In this document: positions 1 to 10,724 of the stretch, one piece after another
Position numbering within the stretch: the first letter of the stretch is position 1
Layout: each line of letters begins with the position of its first letter
Notes under the pieces: generated by a model
Told to the model about the DNA's origin: nothing
Seen by the model: only the letters and a program-made list of their open reading frames with translations
Databases searched by the model: none
Source of the DNA: Hydractinia symbiolongicarpus
Lineage: Eukaryota; Cnidaria; Hydrozoa; Anthoathecata; Hydractiniidae
Length of the DNA: 64,000 nucleotides
Assembly: GCF_029227915.1 (NCBI RefSeq)
Contig: NC_079880.1
Coordinates: 9,885,501-9,949,500 of the forward strand
Reading direction: 5' to 3'
Made by a program: the position numbers and the translations under genes

Positions 1-272
1 GTAAAGGGTAATAATAGTAACACTAATAATAGTAAAACTATTAAAAAAAAGTATAACAGTAAAACTCACTGGGTTTATTTTTTGAGTATCAGCATTTCAG
101 AAAATTCATATCAATTAATTCTATCATTTTCCCAATTACTTTTGGGTTAATTTTCATAAAAAGGGCAAAAATTTGTAAAAAACTGAAGACTTCTACTGTC
201 ACCTTTTCTCTAATTAAAGTAGTTAAATGAACTTAGTTTTCGCACAACATTTATTAATATTTATAGACCAAC

Positions 273-1422
273 CTGGACTAAAGAATCGTTTTCGAATGCA
301 ACATTTTCAACGCTATCAACTTTTTCCTTTTTCTTTTTTTCTCTATCTTTGGAACGTCCTTTCTTTTTACGCTTTTTTCGATCACTTTCTGATTTCTCCT
401 CATCTGTCTTTGAAGCACTCTGAATATATTAACATTAAAAAAATTAAAACAATTCCACAAGAAACAAGTGGTCAGGCCTTTAAATTTTGGTAAATCAACA
501 TTTAAAATTAATTTTTTTAGCAACATGAATTACAGCTAAATGAACTAAAACCTTGCTTCTGGGTATATTCTGAGGAAGGGAATCTAAAACCACACTTTTA
601 GGTAGTCAAATTTCGGTAGTCAAATCATTCTTTCTTTAGAAAAAAATTATGAATACACATTGCCTGCAAATAAAACAACTTATCATAAGCTTTATTAATT
701 GAAATTTCTCATGTTGTTTTCCAATGTTCATAAAAAACTTTATCTCTAGAAGATGTTTGGTTTGAAGTTGCAATACCCTGAAAACTCACAATGCGTAAGC
801 TTACCAATGCCAGCCTATTATACAAATAAGTTAGTACTCAGAACATCACACATATTGTAAAAATAATCATGAGGTTACACACAGTAGTAAAACCTAGCAA
901 CATATATAACAAGATTGCTAATACTAATAAAATTAAATACAATCTACTAGGACTATTGATCTTATGTAGGGCAACATATTATCAAATAAGGCTACACAAA
1001 TAAAGACTTCTTCTAACTACTGGATGCACTACTGTCATATGAATGGATTTCATCGTCTTCACAAAACTAAGATGACTTAAGACATAGGAATATCTCTATG
1101 GAGAAATTTGTGTTTAAAATTTGCTATTTCACACACTAGTAACATTCGTGATGTTTTTAGGTTAGAAATAAAAATTGTTGTTTTTGTGCAAACATGGGAT
1201 CAATTTTATAATTGGATACAGAAATTTCTTCATCAAAATAGAAATTAAAGATCCAGCAAAATAATTCCTCTATTTTTTTGTTTTTACCTGGTTAACAATT
1301 TCATCTTCATTTTCTTCATTATTGTTGTTGTTATCATCATCATCAGCGGTTCTCCTCTTTGACTTTTTACCTTTCTTTCCATCCCTTTTCTTTCTCGGCT
1401 GTTCTGCACCATCTACATCCAT
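273..1422 (-). CDS. Lysine-rich charged protein, N-terminal part (gene continues past the left edge)
   Basis: Two coding exons are visible. Exon 1 (1288-1422) starts with ATG at 1422 and codes 45 residues: MDVDGAEQ, a KKGKKSKRR basic cluster, then an acidic D4-N5-EENEDE run. It ends in phase 0 at a GTAAAA donor. Exon 2 (273-419) follows a TTCAG acceptor in phase 0 and codes 49 residues, again alternating acidic and Lys/Arg runs, and ends at a GT donor. The product looks disordered and perhaps nuclear because of the basic clusters, but I do not recognise the family. An AG acceptor lies 15-16 nt upstream of the ATG, which suggests a 5'UTR intron or a trans-splice site. No further exon is obvious in 1-272, so the rest should lie to the left. 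The splice phases and charge pattern support a real gene; the function is unknown. Confidence 0.6.
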
Positions 1423-2304
1423 CCTTGTTTATTTATTCTGAAAATATTAATTTTTAATTGCAAAATGATTAAAACTGGATATTAAATAACAATAATCTTC
1501 CTTTAAAATTTTTACAAGGCAATTCCAAAAATACAGGTGAAGTTGATAGTAACTTACGGTCGGTCAGTCGGCAAAATAAAAATAATCTTATCGAGAATGT
1601 ATGATCGTAACAAAAAAAAAAAATAAAAATAACAACGGAGGAGGGTGTTACAACAACAATTTTTTTCTATGTATTTTCACATAATATTTTCGCATGTATT
1701 TTTGAATAATAATAATTTGTCTCACTAAAAAATATGTAATTAGTTCTCAAGGTGAAAAGATAAAAATACTTGCATGATCAAAAACTTGTTTTTAAAAGTT
1801 ATACAGCAAGAATTATTTTTGTGCTATTTTAAAAGTTGTACAGAATATACTTGTATTGTTTTGAAATATATACAGCAAGTTATACATGCGCTGTTTCGAA
1901 ACTTATACAGCAAGTTATTCTTCTCCTACTTATAACAAAACAAACAATTTTAGTTTTCTTTTAATGTTTTTTGCGCAGTTTGATAGGAAAGTCTAAATTT
2001 AAGTGCAAATTCTTTTTCAGACTATGGTTGTTTAGTTGAGAATCTTTAAAGTCTTTCCCAGCGTTAAAATCATTTTTTTTTTTAATTCATAACTGAGAAG
2101 GGTGTTATGACAAGCATATTCTATCTTGTTTTAATTATTTTTCCTAAATGATATCGATGGTGGTATATAAATAATGGTATATAAATGGAGGGTGTCATGA
2201 CAATAATCTGTCTTGTTTTTCACTTGTATTATAACTATTTTTGCGAAAGTATAAATCACATAAAAGTTTAAACTTCTGTTTTAGTTTTATCGCAACAAAT
2301 TACC

Positions 2305-3021
2305 ATGAACAAAGAATCAACTTCCAGTGGCGGTGGTCCTAAAGTAACGTTATTATTGATTCGTCTTGTTTAGTATAATTGTAGATGGACATTCAACCAA
2401 CAAAAAATAACATCATTGATATCTTCTATGCTCATTATATTTTCAAGAGATTGGATAAGAAAATGTTTGTTTGTTTTTCATGTTTTTTTCTTAAAACTTT
2501 TTTGCTTGATATTATTATTTTTTTGTTTTCGTGAAAATTAGAGTCAGTCGGGCCCGTAGAACAACTAATTAAATTGGAGTCACCTAAAAGAACAAACATA
2601 TCAGAATTTTTAATTTACAAACAATTATTTTAGAACTATTTTATAAAAAAAATATTCCATATGTCATTTTAACAAAAATTAAGCAATTACACTTCCTCTT
2701 ATTCAAAATCTTTATTGTGCAGAAAATACTCCAACTGCGTTACAATACATCCAGTATTGGAAAATATATGCTGTTGCAATTGTGCACTCTACAGATAATT
2801 ATTTAAAAGATAATTTAATTCATTACACAGACATGTTTCTCTTATTCTGCCAGGGAAGGAGGGGGAAAGAGATTGAAATTTACTTGCTCTTAAATCCATT
2901 TTTAACATTATTCTACATGAAATATATTATTATAAAAGTTACATGTATCTACCTAAATAATAATTTGAAACTTTTCTGTGACCCACAACAACAGAAAGAT
3001 AAGGAACACCACAAAAACTAG
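2305..3021 (+). CDS. Weak candidate gene of unknown function
   Basis: Three pieces look coding but do not join into one convincing model. Piece 1 (2305-2343) is ATG plus 13 codons ending at AAA|GTAACG. Piece 2 (2544-2633) opens after an AG in phase 0 and reads 29 residues (begins SVGPVEQLIK) to a TAG without an internal donor. Piece 3 begins after a strong pyrimidine-rich acceptor ending TTGTGCAG at 2722 and stays open to a stop at 3021 (includes QYIQYWKIYAVAIVHS). Pieces 1 and 2 join in phase but give only 42 residues; piece 3 needs an incoming phase of 1. No family was recognised. This may be a real short or unconventional gene, a decayed one, or chance. Confidence 0.18.
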
Positions 3022-3430
3022 GATTGGATAATGTTTTTGTTTTATTTGATCTATTGTTAAAGACGTTAAATTTATAGTAAAATCTACTAAAAATGGTCCT
3101 GCAAATTCTAACATTATATACAATAACAACTTACTAACTTCTTTTACATAAAGCATTTTTCAAATTGACCCTTTATATATATTTATATTTGCGTTACTAA
3201 AATAACTTCTTTAGCGTGGTCGTTTTACATAGCAAATTGTTTAACTCTATTAGTCCCTATGCGTCATCATTATTCACCCCAGAAAGAATGTCTTAAAAAC
3301 ATAAGCATTTTGTCAACAAAACATTGTTGAAAAGAAGTTGAAAAAGTCAAAAATAATGAATGTAGACAGCTTTATAAAAAACTAATCGTTAGAAATTAAA
3401 TAAAACTAAAGGGATTGGTTTAAAAAACAT

Positions 3431-3545
3431 ATAGAACATATAGATATATATAGAATATATATAGTATATTATATTATTATTATATTATATTATATTATTA
3501 TTATTATTATATTATTATTATTATATTATATATAGTATAGAGTAT
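3431..3545. repeat. AT-rich microsatellite (TATAT / TTA repeats)
   Basis: About 110 bp of TATAT and TTATTATTA simple repeat. No coding potential. Confidence 0.85.
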
Positions 3546-4333
3546 AGAACAGAATTGATCTTTCACTAATTTAATTAACACTGGCATGTGCGGATTGCTG
3601 GTTTTGCCACAATCATTAAAGAAGGTATATAGTAAAAAAATTAAAGTACAATCTTTGACAGAAAAGTCTTAAAAGTTGTTATATATATACGTACAGATTG
3701 TGATCCAACTATGGAGCAAAATTTTACCTAACAACCTTATGTCTTCATATGTTTTGTGTACACATGAACTTAACTAACTAATTGCCTTCTATTGATATCA
3801 TCCTATTCCCCCAGTCGGCAAATGTCAAGTGGTACTTTTAAAGAATTACAGGTTCTATATTTTTTAAGCAGCCATTATGATTTAAGGAGGAAAACAGGCG
3901 ATTCATCTAGTCACCTCTTTAAACATGGGGCTGAATTTGTCATAAAATCTATGTTTTCTTACTTTAAACCTGTTTAGGAGAGTTTATGCTAGTTTAGCTT
4001 TAGTTTGATTAAGATATTTACTTGTAGTTCTTGTTTAATCAAAGTTTCTACTGTGAAAGTGTGACCATGAAAGGTCCATGCTTTCCTTCAACCAAAAGTT
4101 GAACCTAGTGACATTCCGACCAGAACAATACATATGCTAACTGCAAGTGCAAACCGTCCTAATTACGTGAACGTTTTAATTCTGTGATTTCACCTTTCTC
4201 TTTTCACTGGTAACAATTGATGGCTAGACATGATATTCTGAGCCTTACTTCTAAGATCTATCATATTACCATTTTCAATGGCACCAAACTCGTGCATTTT
4301 GCAGAGCAAAGATCCTAAACATTGCGCAGGTAG

Positions 4334-5995
4334 ATCATCATCATCATCATCATCATCATTCTCGGCTTAACGTCCGTTTTCCATGCTAGCATGGGTTGGA
4401 CGGGGTATATTAATGACCCAATCTGATCTAGACTGTGTTAGATCTAAACTCAACTTCCTCTCTATCAAGTCTGTCCTTATAACCTCCTGCCAAGTCTTTC
4501 TCGGTCTGCCTCTGGGCTTTGCCCCAAGAACTATCAAGTCTCTACACTTTCTTACCAATTATCCTCCTCCATTCTTTCCAAGTGCCCCAGCCAATTCAAT
4601 CTTCTTATCTGGATAACATCTTTAATTCTACGGAGACTTAGCCTGCTTCTTAGCTCATCTGAACTCTTTCTGTCTCTCAGACTGGCATTACACATCCACC
4701 TAACCATTCTCATATCATTCCTTTCTAAACGGTCAAGATCTTCCTGCTTCACTGCCCATGTCTCACTACCGTACAACATAACACTTCTTACACAGGCCTC
4801 ATACAACCTACCTTTTACCTCAATTGACAGGACTCTGCTAGTCAATAAAGGAAGTAACTCTCTAAACTTTTTCCAAGCAGAACCTATCCTGCAAGTAACA
4901 CTTCTTCCAACACCCCCTTCACTGCCCAACATATCACCTAAGTAACAGAAGTTCTTAACTATCTCTAACGAGCCACTGTTGTACATCATTAAAGCTGGAA
5001 ATACTTCATTCTCTATAATCTCACCTTTGCAACGCTTGCATACAAACTGTATGTCAGCTCTTAACCTTCCACTAATACTACTGCACTTCTTATGTACCCA
5101 ATGCTTGCAAGTCTGACAAAAAATTGAGTTACTACCAACCCCTTTCCTGCAAACTCCACAAGGCCACTTTCCAACTACAAGGTCACACTTGGCTGCAATG
5201 CTACTTATCATGACTTTAGACTTTGCTGTGTTTACCTTCAGCCCTTTCTCTTCTAGTCCTTTCTTCCACTTCTCAAACTTTTCAACTAATTCTTCCATCG
5301 ACTCTGCTATGAGAACCAAATCATCTGCATACAATAACTCCCATGGACAACCTGTTCTGAACTCCATCGACAGCGCTTCTAAGACTAGAATAAACAACAA
5401 AGGACTAAGTACAGAACCCTGATGTACACCAACTTTTACACTAATTTCATCACTAAGTGAATCGTTAATCCTGACAAGACTTCTAGCATTGCTGTACATA
5501 GACTGAACCATCGTAACTAGCCACTCATCCACACCTAATTTTCTCATAGCCCACCAAATAACTTTACGTGGCACTCTATCAAAAGCTTTCTCTAAATCTA
5601 CAAAGGCAAAATAGAGATTCTTTCTTTTTCCTAAATACTTTTCCTGAAGCTGTCTGAGTAAAAATATTGCATCTGTAGTGCCACGCCCTGGAACAAAACC
5701 AAATTGCATCTTATCTATATCAATTCTTTCTCTAAGTAACTTATCAATCACTCTTTCAATAACTTTCATTACTTGATCAACCAACTTCAAACCTCTATAG
5801 TTACCCCGTTCTAATGCATCACCCTTGCCCTTGAAACAGTTCACTATTACACTCGACTGCCACTCACTCGGAATAGCACCATCCTTCATAATCTGGTTAG
5901 CAAGACTTGTAATAAGCTCAACTCCAATATATCCAGATGCTTTTACCATCTCTGCAACAATACCTGATAGTCCTGCAGCCTTGCCAATCTTCAAT
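4334..5995 (-). mobile_element. Non-LTR retrotransposon (LINE), 5'-truncated copy 1
   Basis: Read on the minus strand this is the 3' part of a LINE. It opens abruptly inside the reverse-transcriptase ORF (near 5995), continues through RT and a C-terminal Cys-rich domain, and ends in a short 3' segment and an (ATG)n tail seen as (ATC)n from 4334. It is nearly identical in DNA and protein to the copy at 44150-47084; homology stops at about 5995, as expected of 5' truncation by incomplete reverse transcription. The microsatellite tail and absence of LTRs fit RTE-like or related LINEs; the exact clade is not assigned. No clean target duplication is evident. Confidence 0.9.
4552..5994 (-). pseudogene. 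LINE reverse transcriptase, truncated and frameshifted
   Basis: A 480-codon open frame carries the RT palm: a FVDLEKAFD motif, the VHQGSVLSPLLF block, and the catalytic YADD at 5320-5331 on the minus strand. After RT comes a PHD/zinc-knuckle-like segment (CGVC, CQTCKHWVHKKC, CKRC) and a C-terminal region. The frame stops just after EEDNW at 4552; the sequence resumes in another frame (4367-4558) with VRKCRDLIV and GRPRKTW, so one base is missing relative to the other copy. Endonuclease and the start of the ORF are absent, so this copy cannot transpose by itself. Confidence 0.88.
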
Positions 5996-6904
5996 AATCA
6001 CAGATAAGAAAATTTTTGTGAGGGTATGAAATTTCAATTTTTTTACCATGTGATTACCATGTGAGTTCTCCTTCACAGATGCCATTTGGCAATTCGCTTC
6101 ACTAATTTTCCTAATATCACGTCTGTGTTTGGAGCATCAGAAAAAAGTGCATGCTGATGTTTAATCTGAGACAAGTCACCAAGTATTGCAACCATTTTAA
6201 TCTTAAATTAGACTTTAGAAATAACATACTTCTTCACAGTTTAAGTTGTTTGCTCATTTTCTGTATTGAAAAAAGGAAGTAAACAGAGTGAACTTAATAA
6301 GGTTTTGACACCATGGGCATTGTGATTTCTCATTTTCTAGAGAAATAATTATCTTGCAGCATGTTATTGTCAGTAACCCTTCTTAAATCATATGTAAAGG
6401 AAAAGTACCTTTTCTTTTTAAAATATTTCACAAAAAAATTATTTCACTTTTCTTCATGGTCATAGCCTAATCAATTCATAACAGTTTATTTCTGTTTTTC
6501 AATTCTCAATAACAGCGTTGTAACAAAAGAAAATAAGAACAAAAGGCAAACAACTACTGCCTCAGAGAAAAAGGTGTGAAACTTAAGCGTACGCGTACGC
6601 TTACATCTGGACTGTACTGTAGCTAAAACTGTGAACTTGTGTATTCCAGTGAATCTCATATTGAGAAAAACACATCACAGAATTAAGACATAGATAACTT
6701 AATAAGACGTAAATCACAGAAATAGGACGTTGTAGTCGGGTTTTTTTTCTCGCTCGGCCCTACGCAAGCAGGCACTTTTGTTCACCAGCACTTTTGCAAA
6801 GTTCTTTTTAGGGATGGCTTATAGTCAAAACCATGAAGATATGTGGCAAGCGGAGTTACCAGATCTTCGCTCTAAAGCCCTTTGTTTATAAAATCACATA
6901 ATTA

Positions 6905-7338
6905 GGATGGTATATACTAAGACCACCATCAAAAATATGTTATGTTCACGTCCTCCAACCGACTCACTTTTGGAAATAAAAACTTGAGACGGCAAGTCGG
7001 AAAAAATCCGGAAAAAACTTTTTGATCCAAACGAGATATATTTGAAAAAATAATTCGTGAGAACTAAGTTTCCCAAAATTGACAAAACCCGCAAAAATTA
7101 TATAATTCCTGTAAAAATTAATTTCTTTAAGGCACTTATGGCAAGTTTACAGGGAGGCGAAAAAAGGGTCTGCATACGATGTCGAGCGGCACTATATACC
7201 GTTTTTTGGCCTTGGGAACAAATTTTGCGCCTATCTGAAATTCCCGAGAAAAAATACGCCCGACCAACCGACTCATTTTTGTGGGGTCTTCAGGACGTAT
7301 GCAAACATAACATATTTTTGATGGCGGCCTAACCATAC
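6905..7338. mobile_element. MITE-like inverted-repeat element, about 0.43 kb
   Basis: The two ends are imperfect inverted copies. Both contain CCATCAAAAATATGTTATGT followed a few bases later by ACGTCCT, at about 6922-6955 and, reversed, at about 7290-7328. A second shared block (CCAACCGACTCA, as CCGACTCATTTTT on the other arm) extends the similarity. The interior has no sizeable coding frame. This is the architecture of a non-autonomous DNA transposon. Exact ends and target duplication are not resolved. Confidence 0.6.
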
Positions 7339-7464
7339 CAATATAAGATTTGATGCCTTATGTTCTCACATGTAACATGCAAGCTATTGTTTAAAAGTGC
7401 TAACGACTATTGGCTTAAAACAAGCAATTGTAATTGCTAAATTTCCAAAATGTTTAAAAGCAAC

Positions 7465-8040
7465 TAGCTAGCTAGCAGTTGTAAAAGCGTAGCTAGCTAG
7501 CTACTAATCGATTTGTGTATCATCAGCTTAAGACTGCTTTTAGCAAGAGTATATTACGGCAAAAAAAGGATGATTTTGTATCCAGTCGAAAGACAATAAT
7601 ACAAAGAATAATAAATGAAGTTCCGTAAATCCAATCCACCGCATCAGACACTGATTACCCCGATCAGCCATCTTGTTTATTTACGAACGATAAATCAATA
7701 AATTTTTATTATGTGCTTGGCCACACACACTATGTTCATACAGCCCGCTAGGCTAGCACATCATCCTGAAGAAAATGAAACAATTTTATTTTTTTCTCTA
7801 CTTTCCTGCCACATATCTTTTTGTAAAATATATATTATTGCCATTATCGATCTAGTTTTACTTGCTATAATTGTTATATTTCGATGAAATATCTAGAACG
7901 CGTATAGCCAAATATATATATAGCTAGCTAACCAGCTAGCAATTCTTGACAATATTTGTTGAGAAAAATCACTTTATTAATAGTTCTAGTCTGTTTTTAG
8001 TAGCACTACACAGAATGGTGTAGCTAGCTAGCTAGCTATA
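7465..8040. repeat. Clusters of AGCTAGCT palindromic repeats
   Basis: Runs of TAGCTAGCTAGC occur near 7466-7502, 7920-7942 and 8020-8038 in the gene-free stretch ahead of the TMEM41B-like gene. They are self-complementary simple repeats; no function is inferred. Confidence 0.6.
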
Positions 8041-8368
8041 GTACCTATGAAGTGAAATTGGGCTAAAATTTGGCATTTGTCTGTATAGTTAGCTACAGTA
8101 GTAGACAAAGCCAATTAACCAAAGGCAGTTTTTTCATCATTTTCAAATTTTTCAAACAGTCAAAAGGGTCAAATGGGCAATGCTCTGCAGTCTCAGCAGG
8201 CTGCAACGTTGCTAATTTTGTGCACAGGTAGAGAAATTTAGGACACTTGGAAGACAAATTTTAAGCAATTATATATATACAGCCTGTAGTATTGTTCACT
8301 AGCTATAGTTTTTATTATAATATGTTATTATATTTAGAACTCATTTTTATAATAATTATATAAGCAAT

Positions 8369-9414
8369 ATGTCACATCGTAAGACTGCACAATCGAAGTC
8401 CAAGAAAGAGGAAGGTATGCACCTGCATTTTATCAAGTTACACAAATTATATATTCACTAGTCGATGGCTTGTTGATAAATCCACGGGTCCGCCTGTCCT
8501 TTCTATACCACATTTTGTGTTTTTCTACTGCGGTTACGATTTTGCATGACAGACAGACGTTTACAGGTATTATATTATAGAGTGCTAATATCTAGGATAT
8601 ACAAAATTGCAATTTCTTTTTAGGTGATTTCTCATCAGCTAAAGGTGGTATTGAAAATGTGATACAAGAAGAGGAAAGCGACAACACTGTTTCAGCTCTT
8701 CTTACAATTTTCATTATATTCACTTTCGCTTTCATTGCAATGTTATTTTTATACTTAAATTCACCACAACTATCCACAAATGATGCTGCTAAAGTGAAGC
8801 TACCAAAAAGTCTTGATGATGCAAAGGACTTGGGTAAAGTAATATCGAGTTATAAGGACGATTATTATCCACATGTTTTAACTGCATTCACACTAACATA
8901 TATTTTCCTGCAGTCATTTGCAATACCTGGTTCTATTTTCCTGAGCATTTTATCTGGATTTTTATTTCCATTTCCACTGGCGCTATTTTTAGTGTGTTTT
9001 TGTTCAAGCTGTGGAGCTTCGTTTTGTTACTTATTGTCGTCTGTGATTGGCAAAAAAGTAGTAAAAAAATACTTTCCCGAAAGGATTAAAAAATGGAAAC
9101 AACAGGTTGAAAAACACAATAAAGATTTGTTAAGTTACATAACATTTTTACGAATCACGCCATTTTTACCAAACTGGTTCATCAATATTACATCACCAGT
9201 CCTGAATGTACCCCTTTTACCGTTTGCTTTGGGAACGTTTATTGGTGTGGCACCGCCGTCATTCGGTTTTATAAGTGCTGGTGTTGAATTGTATGAATTG
9301 ACCACAACTGGAGATGCATTTTCCTTTAAATCTATTGTAATTGTTATTGGCTCTGCTGTTGTTTCGTTGCTTCCAGTGATATTTCGCAGAACACTTCAGA
9401 AAAAGCTGGATTAA
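8369..9414 (+). CDS. TMEM41B: TMEM41B-like VTT-domain protein (ER phospholipid scramblase)
   Basis: Two exons: 8369-8414 (ATG, 15 codons, MSHRKTAQSK, ends G|GTATGC) and 8624-9414 (after TTTTTAG). They join as G|GT and give 278 aa, close to the 291 aa of human TMEM41B. Residues about 40-60 form the first membrane segment. The family signature FAIPGSIFLSILSGF is followed by GASFCYLLS, a basic KKYFPERIKKWKQQVEKH stretch, and the very conserved FLRITPFLPNWFINITSP block of the VTT/DedA domain. A C-terminal membrane helix and a KKLD tail follow. Family members scramble phospholipids in the ER membrane and act in autophagosome formation and lipid-droplet and lipoprotein handling. Those roles are inferred from the family. 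No missing key motif is seen. Confidence 0.95.
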
Positions 9415-9535
9415 ATAGTTATAAAATATTTTATTGATTTTTGAAGTATAGTCCTTTCTGCAGATTTTTTGATGAAGGGTACATGAATTAAATTAGGCAT
9501 ATTAAACATTTTATTAATTTTTTTAAAAATTAAGA

Positions 9536-9541
9536 AATAAA
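9536..9541 (+). terminator. Polyadenylation signal AATAAA, TMEM41B-like gene
   Basis: First canonical AATAAA downstream of the stop at 9414, about 120 nt into the 3'UTR. A second AATAAAG-type site lies near 9599. Confidence 0.5.
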
Positions 9542-10724
9542 GTTGTTACAATGCTTTAAAGACGTTGGAGCGAACAACTGAATATTGATACTGTCTTTAA
9601 TAAAGAAAGACATTACCTTTTTTCTGTTCTTTCTTAAATTTTATTGTCTGGTAAACACAACATCTTAAGAAATATTAAGAAAGTTTTGCATTTTATTTTT
9701 TTTGTAGTTTGTGGCTATTTTAAAGAAAAATAACATATTTTGATTTGTTAAAATCAAAATTACTTTTAGCAGCTAGCTTCCACACGCTCCAGCAACTGCT
9801 CGACCAATCATACTTAGAAGAAAAATTGTCTTTAGCCTCATTTTAATTCATTCTTTAGTATTCGAAAAAACAGTCAAATGAAATCTGAATAGACTGTAGT
9901 AAGTTACCATATTTACTCTTTTTTCATTCCCGCATCGGGAGTAATATATAAATACAGTTGATTATTTAAGAAGCAACCAAACTAGTTAGCAACATTTATA
10001 AATTACTTGATTTTGTGTACACCAAACAGCAAGGTCATGTTTTTATTTTGTATGTTATGAAAAACTATTAGTCTCTGTAGCCTAACTATCGAAACAACTA
10101 TCATCAAATTTCGTTGTGAATTTTATTTATGGTGTTATTACTGGTTGTTATTTTAAAAAAATATTTATTCATTGTCATTTTTCAGTTTTGTATTACATGT
10201 GTTATCCCAATTACAAGATGCGTTACTTGTTATATTTGAAACCGTACGACCTTAATTAGAAAAATTAGATTGAAACAGTGTTGTTTACTGGAAAGGTTGC
10301 TCGATTTTAAAGCAAGAGTTGCATTACGGAAGATCTATTTTTCTATGAAATTTTATAGCTTTATATGCCTCAATCTCTAAAGCAATTTTTGTGCAAACAT
10401 TTGCTGTAATTGTTATTCTTAGGAGGTTAGGTACAGGACATATGCTCCAATCGATTATTTTGGATTTGACATTTTTAGGTTATATTCTGTGTTTGTGAAA
10501 CTTAAAATGTTGTAACATAGCAGACCACCTTAAAAACAGTCTTTCAAATGGAAAAATTGGTGTTTAAGTGTTCTGTTACAGGTTATAAACTATTTGGTTG
10601 TATACTTTATCAAAAATTTATCAGGAAAAATTACACACTTTAAAGTTAATTTAGTCCTGATCATAGAAAAAATAAAATAAAATTGTTTTACATTGCATGC
10701 TTTGAGATAACAAGAAAAAAAATA

